Assembly (NCBI RefSeq): GCF_004919685.1
Contig: NZ_SMYZ01000061.1
Coordinates: 1-64,000 of the forward strand
From: Mesorhizobium norvegicum
Lineage (GTDB): Bacteria; Pseudomonadota; Alphaproteobacteria; Rhizobiales; Rhizobiaceae
Direction of reading: 5' to 3'
DNA length: 64,000 nt
The notes under the pieces were generated by a model that was not told the origin of the DNA, searched no databases, and saw only the letters and a list, made by a program, of their open reading frames with translations. The translations under genes were made by a program, and so were the position numbers. Below are positions 60,759 to 64,000 of the stretch, piece by piece. How positions within the stretch are numbered: the stretch's first letter is position 1; every line of letters starts with the position of its first letter.

Positions 60759-62134
60759 GCCGCAAGCTTTGCCGCAACCGCGCCGAAGGCGGTGATCAGC
60801 CGGTTGACCTGGGCGCCTGACGTTGCCGGCGAGATCAGCATCATATTGTGGAAGGGTGCGATCAGCACGCCGCGATTGACCAGCGCGACATGGATGGCGG
60901 CCTCCAGTTCCGGTGCATGCGCTGTTTCCGCCTCGGCGCCATTCCTCAAGGGGCCGGGCGCGCAGATGAACTCGACGCGGGCGCCGACGCGGGAAACATG
61001 CCAGGGCAGGCGGTAGCGGTCGATCACGCCGGTCAGCCCGGCATCGAGCCGCCGCGCCAGATGATCCATGCGGTCATAATTTTCTTCAGTCATCACCTCT
61101 TCCAGCGTGGCGCGCATCGCCGCGAACTGCAGCGGGTTGGCCGAGAGCGTCGTGCCCATGCCGGAATAACCCGGCTCCTTGGTCCTGTTGTAGTCAGCGT
61201 AGCGTGAGGCGACGTCGTCGCTCATGCCCCACACGCTTGCCGGCACACCGCCGGCGATCGGCTTGCCCAGCACGAAGAAGTCCGGTTCCAGCCCGTATTT
61301 CCTGGTGTAGCCGCCCGGGCCGGTCGAGATCGTATGCGTCTCGTCGATCAGAAGCAGTGTGCCGGCCTGGCGCGTTAGTTTGCGCAGCGCGTCATGGTAG
61401 CCCGGATCGGCCAGCACCATGCAGGAATTGGTCAGCACCGGTTCGGCGATGACGCAGGCGACGTCCTTGTCCCTGAGGGCTGCTTCGAGTGCTGAAACAT
61501 CGTTGAACTCGATGACCTTGGCCGTACGGGTCAGGTCGCGGAACTCGCCGGCCAACCCCGGCCGGTTGACTGGCTTGCCGTCGATCAGCCGCACCATCGT
61601 CTCGTCGACCGAGCCGTGATAGCAGCCATTGAAGACCAGGATTTTCTCCCGGCCGGTGATGGCGCGGGCGACGCGCAGCGCAAAGCGGTTGGCATCGGTC
61701 GCCGTCGTCGCGATCTGCCAGAACGGCAGGCCGAAACGCTGCTGCAGCAGCGGCCCGATGGCGAGCGCGTCTTCCGAAGGCAGCATATAGGTCAGGCCTC
61801 GTCCTGCCTGGCGGCGGATGGCGCGCGCCACCGGCGGCGGCGAATGGCCGAACATCGAGCCGGTGTCGCCAAGGCAGAAATCGTCAAGCCTGATACCGTC
61901 GATGTCGGTGATGGTCGCGCCTTTGGCGCGGTCGACCAGGATCGGAAACGGCGTCGGCCAGTCGTTCATCCAGTGCATTGGCACGCCGCCGAAGAAGCCG
62001 GGCAGGCCGTTGCCGGCCTTGGCTTGCGACTTTGGCCGCGCCTTGCGGAAGGCCGCCCCCTCGGTTTCGCGCAGATCGGCAATGCGGTCGCGGCCGATGC
62101 CGCCGATGGACGTCTTGGACGTGTCGCTATGCAT
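60755..62134 (-). CDS. Class III aminotransferase (PLP-dependent)
   Basis: 459-aa fold-type I PLP enzyme similar to glutamate-1-semialdehyde aminomutases. The PLP lysine is K291 in FFVLGKPIAGGVP; the pyridine-binding aspartate is D264 in LLLIDETHT; FNGCYHGSVDE is the phosphate-binding turn. TDANRFALRVAR is the conserved N-terminal region. Likely an omega-aminotransferase acting on the same amine as the coupled GS-like ligase. It is not HemL, since the hemL signature NSGTEA is TTATDAN here. Starts at ATG 62134. Confidence 0.87.
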   Translation of the reverse strand: MHSDTSKTSIGGIGRDRIADLRETEGAAFRKARPKSQAKAGNGLPGFFGGVPMHWMNDWPTPFPILVDRAKGATITDIDGIRLDDFCLGDTGSMFGHSPPPVARAIRRQAGRGLTYMLPSEDALAIGPLLQQRFGLPFWQIATTATDANRFALRVARAITGREKILVFNGCYHGSVDETMVRLIDGKPVNRPGLAGEFRDLTRTAKVIEFNDVSALEAALRDKDVACVIAEPVLTNSCMVLADPGYHDALRKLTRQAGTLLLIDETHTISTGPGGYTRKYGLEPDFFVLGKPIAGGVPASVWGMSDDVASRYADYNRTKEPGYSGMGTTLSANPLQFAAMRATLEEVMTEENYDRMDHLARRLDAGLTGVIDRYRLPWHVSRVGARVEFICAPGPLRNGAEAETAHAPELEAAIHVALVNRGVLIAPFHNMMLISPATSGAQVNRLITAFGAVAAKLAA

Positions 62135-62291
62135 GAAAACCCCTCTGGTCGATCCCTCTTAGACAATCCGTGTCCGCATCCGCAATTGGCCGCGCGTCCG
62201 TCCTGCGTTGGCTCAGCCTTTGGCTGCGGCGCTTGACCGTGCTGCCGAAGTCAGCGCCAATATGAGTGGGAATTGAGGTAGAGGGGCAAAG

Positions 62292-62744
62292 ATGCGGACG
62301 ATCATCTGTGTGGCAATGCTTCTGTCGTCGGCCAGCGCGGCCTTTGCCTCCGGCGGCATCTGGTGCGACGTTGACGACGCGGCGGTGACATTCGACGTCG
62401 GCGCCGGCGTCACCAGAGGCATGGGCGGCCCGACCTTCAACTTTCGCGGCGATCTCGAAATCAAGGCGAGGCCGGTCGGCGATCATCTGCGCAAGACGGT
62501 GTTCGAGGATTCCAACCTGACCCAGTACTGGCTGGACGGCAAGGAGCTGCGGCTGAACATCTACCATGAGCGTCAGCTCGCGGATGCCTACAACTATGTT
62601 GAGCTGACGATCCTGACCAAGGCCAGCGACGAAGGCGTCTATGACGGGCAGTATACGCTTGCCGTCTATGACAATGCCGCCGACACGGACAAGGACGGCA
62701 AGCCGGCGGAGTTGACGGGCAAGGTGTCGTGCGGGGCCGAGTAG
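62292..62744 (+). CDS. Hypothetical periplasmic protein
   Basis: 150-aa protein with a signal peptide MRTIICVAMLLSSASAAFA and a mature domain of mostly beta strands with two cysteines (IWCDVDD and KVSCGAE), probably joined by a disulfide. No family recognised. Similar small secreted proteins occur in rhizobia. GAGGGGC precedes the ATG. It lies alone between the aminotransferase and a MarR regulator. Confidence 0.75.
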   Translation: MRTIICVAMLLSSASAAFASGGIWCDVDDAAVTFDVGAGVTRGMGGPTFNFRGDLEIKARPVGDHLRKTVFEDSNLTQYWLDGKELRLNIYHERQLADAYNYVELTILTKASDEGVYDGQYTLAVYDNAADTDKDGKPAELTGKVSCGAE

Positions 62745-62762
62745 GCTCGCCAATCGGCTGTG

Positions 62763-63194
62763 TCAGCCTGCCTGCATCGAGGCGATGGCGCGTCGCATCA
62801 GGTCGAGAAACATCAGCCGCTCGTCCTCGCTGAAGCCGGTCAGTGCCGCCTCGTTCTGTGAACGCGCGGCCTGCGTCGCCGGCTCGCGCAGGCCAACGGC
62901 TTTCGCGGTGAGATGGATCGACTGCGAGCGCCCGTCTTCGGGGTGCAGGCGTCGTTCGATCAGCCCGTCACGTTCCATGCGGATCAGCGTGTTGGCCATC
63001 GTCGCCTGTTCCACGTTGAGACGCTGCACGAGTTCGCGTTGCGTCAGGCCATCTTCATCCCACAGCGCCAGCAGCGTCATGAACTGGGCCGGCGCCAGGC
63101 CGAGCGGCCGGATGCGCTGCTGCAGCCCGTTGGCAAACAACCGCGCCATGTGGTTGGCCAGGAATCCGGCGGATCGTTCCTTCTGAAATGTCAT
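62763..63194 (-). CDS. MarR-family transcriptional regulator
   Basis: 143-aa winged-HTH regulator. FMTLLALWDEDGLTQRELVQ, LNVEQATMANTLIRMERDGL and RRLHPEDGRSQ are the MarR HTH and wing. ATG 63194 gives the standard N terminus; an ATG at 63230 would add 12 residues and run over the operator. It is divergent from a membrane protein gene with two ATAGC-NN-GCTAT sites in the 65-base gap, so it likely represses both. Ligand unknown, as for most MarR proteins. Confidence 0.88.
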   Translation of the reverse strand: MTFQKERSAGFLANHMARLFANGLQQRIRPLGLAPAQFMTLLALWDEDGLTQRELVQRLNVEQATMANTLIRMERDGLIERRLHPEDGRSQSIHLTAKAVGLREPATQAARSQNEAALTGFSEDERLMFLDLMRRAIASMQAG

Positions 63195-63209
63195 GCCCGC
63201 CAGATAATA

Positions 63210-63231
63210 GTTGAATAGCATGCTATGCAAC
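63210..63231. promoter_or_regulatory. MarR operator 1
   Basis: 22-bp near-perfect palindrome with core ATAGCATGCTAT and outer arms GTTG/CAAC (63210-63231) between the divergent MarR and membrane-protein genes. Confidence 0.75.
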
Positions 63232-63236
63232 GATAT

Positions 63237-63248
63237 ATAGCTTGCTAT
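63237..63248. promoter_or_regulatory. MarR operator 2
   Basis: ATAGCTTGCTAT repeats the ATAGC-NN-GCTAT core, centred 22 bases from operator 1, about two helical turns, and 11 bases before the ATG of the membrane-protein gene. Confidence 0.65.
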
Positions 63249-63259
63249 GGAGATGAAAA

Positions 63260-63715
63260 ATGAAAACCAGGATTCATGCAGCGGCGGGCGCCATTGCGCT
63301 GATCACGGTCTCGGCCTTCTGGCTGTCGACAGTCACGGTTGAACTGCTCGGCGACGCGGCCGCGATCACAACGGTCAAAAACTATGTGCTGGCCGGCATG
63401 GCTGTGCTTATCCCGGCGATGATCATTGCCGGCGCGTCAGGCTTTTCGCTAGGCAAGGGCTGGAAGAGTCCGGTCGTGGCACGCAAGAAGTGGCGCATGC
63501 GCATCATCGCCGCCAACGGACTTCTGGTGCTCGTGCCCTCGGCCTTCCTGCTCAGCAGCCTTGCCGCGGCCGGTAGCTTCGACAGCCTTTTCACAATCGT
63601 CCAGACGATCGAACTGGTGGCCGGCGCGACGAATATCGCACTGCTGTCGCTCAACATGCGCGACGGGCTGTCGCTGCGGCGGAAGCCGCTTCGGCTGGCC
63701 GCGCGAGCGCGGTGA
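63260..63715 (+). CDS. Four-helix membrane protein, probable MarR target
   Basis: 151-aa protein with four hydrophobic segments near residues 6-28, 40-65, 82-105 and 110-133, separated by basic loops (KKWRMR, RRKPLR). No characterised family recognised. Its start lies 65 bases from the MarR gene with two shared operators between, so expression is probably induced by the MarR ligand. Such pairs often deal with lipophilic toxic compounds, but no transport motif is visible. The ATG follows GGAGATGAAAA. Confidence 0.8.
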   Translation: MKTRIHAAAGAIALITVSAFWLSTVTVELLGDAAAITTVKNYVLAGMAVLIPAMIIAGASGFSLGKGWKSPVVARKKWRMRIIAANGLLVLVPSAFLLSSLAAAGSFDSLFTIVQTIELVAGATNIALLSLNMRDGLSLRRKPLRLAARAR

Positions 63716-63717
63716 GT

Positions 63718-64000
63718 TCAGGCCGTGATGTCGATGACGCCGCAGTCGCCGGCGGCACTGCCGAAGGCGACACGGCGCTCTTCCTTGTCCCACATCATCG
63801 AGGTGATGGCGCCCTTGCCCGGCCGCCGCAACAGCACTTCCTTGGCGTCGGCAAAACGCACCGCCATCACCATGCCGTCATCATAGCCGACGGCGACGAC
63901 GTCCTGGCTCGGGTGGCAGGCGACAGCCGTCACCATGGCGTTGCCGCGCGTGCCGAGTTCCAGCGGCGCCTTGCCCATCGGCCCGTCCTTGCCTGAAAAC
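63718..64000 (-). CDS. WD40-repeat protein, N-terminally truncated by the window edge
   Basis: The frame is open to the right edge (codons before an internal ATG at 63978 read FSGKDGP), so only the last 94 residues are visible. They contain WD40-like blades: MVTAVACHPSQDVVAVGYDD, then TSMMWDKEERRVAFGSAAGD and a closing GVIDITA. The complete protein is probably a beta-propeller of about 330 residues; its partner is unknown. It converges on the membrane-protein gene with two bases between stops. Confidence 0.8.
   Translation of the reverse strand, partial: FSGKDGPMGKAPLELGTRGNAMVTAVACHPSQDVVAVGYDDGMVMAVRFADAKEVLLRRPGKGAITSMMWDKEERRVAFGSAAGDCGVIDITA

Overview
The window (about 63-65% GC by eye, both ends cutting through genes) looks like a chromosomal segment of an alphaproteobacterium of the Rhizobiales, most likely Mesorhizobium. 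Supporting signs: three tandem DUF680-type secreted small proteins (a family known chiefly from Mesorhizobium), a complete agl alpha-glucoside operon in the Sinorhizobium gene order, a PuuD-type membrane urate oxidase route, and several rhizobial intergenic palindromic repeats. I see no tRNA, rRNA, CRISPR array, transposase or phage gene.

Layout. 1-8.8 kb: end of an autotransporter, LysE exporter, L,D-transpeptidase, PPi-type phosphofructokinase with a metallo-hydrolase, DegP protease, and a molybdopterin oxidoreductase with its flavin reductase. 8.8-9.25 kb: vapB-like antitoxin followed by a decayed vapC. 9.3-14.5 kb (minus): an operon-like block of PqqD-type chaperone, HPr-kinase-like ATPase, three family-2 glycosyltransferases and an NTP_transf_5-type nucleotidyltransferase. 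14.6-17.3 kb (minus): Rieske monooxygenase and reductase (glycine betaine demethylase type) behind a cobalamin riboswitch. 17.8-18.7 kb: DUF680 triplet, third copy frameshifted, ending in a bidirectional terminator. 18.7-26.7 kb: aglEFGAK (minus) divergent from the LacI-type regulator aglR. 27-28.5 kb: LysR regulator divergent from two DUF1127 proteins. 28.8-31.5 kb (minus): ECF sigma factor, anti-sigma factor and secreted subtilase. 31.8-42.4 kb (minus): phosphodiesterase, a peptide-type ABC transporter with two paralogous binding proteins, a CocE/NonD hydrolase and a deaminase. 42.5-59.3 kb: purine catabolism (allA, allE, puuE-uraD fusion, uraH, xdhABC, LysR, puuD, guaD, glycerate kinase), interrupted by two LLM flavin monooxygenases. 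59.3-64 kb: glutamine-synthetase-like ligase with class III aminotransferase, a small secreted protein, a MarR/membrane-protein pair, and the start-truncated end of a WD40 protein.

How the genes work together. Guanine is deaminated by GuaD, xanthine oxidised by XdhAB (matured by XdhC), urate oxidised by PuuD, and the products passed through UraH, UraD, PuuE, AllE and AllA to glyoxylate; the glycerate 2-kinase can take the glyoxylate-derived glycerate into central metabolism. Allantoate amidohydrolase (AllC) is not in the window.

Most interesting observations: (i) a clear cobalamin riboswitch in front of a Rieske demethylase pair; (ii) a 225-nt palindromic repeat inserted in frame inside xdhC; (iii) three copies of a repeat whose linear blocks are conserved while two hairpins change by compensating bases; (iv) an anti-sigma factor whose periplasmic end resembles the propeptide of the subtilase encoded next to it; (v) the PqqD/HprK/nucleotidyltransferase block, whose parts resemble RiPP (lasso peptide) tailoring genes but lack a recognisable precursor or cyclase.
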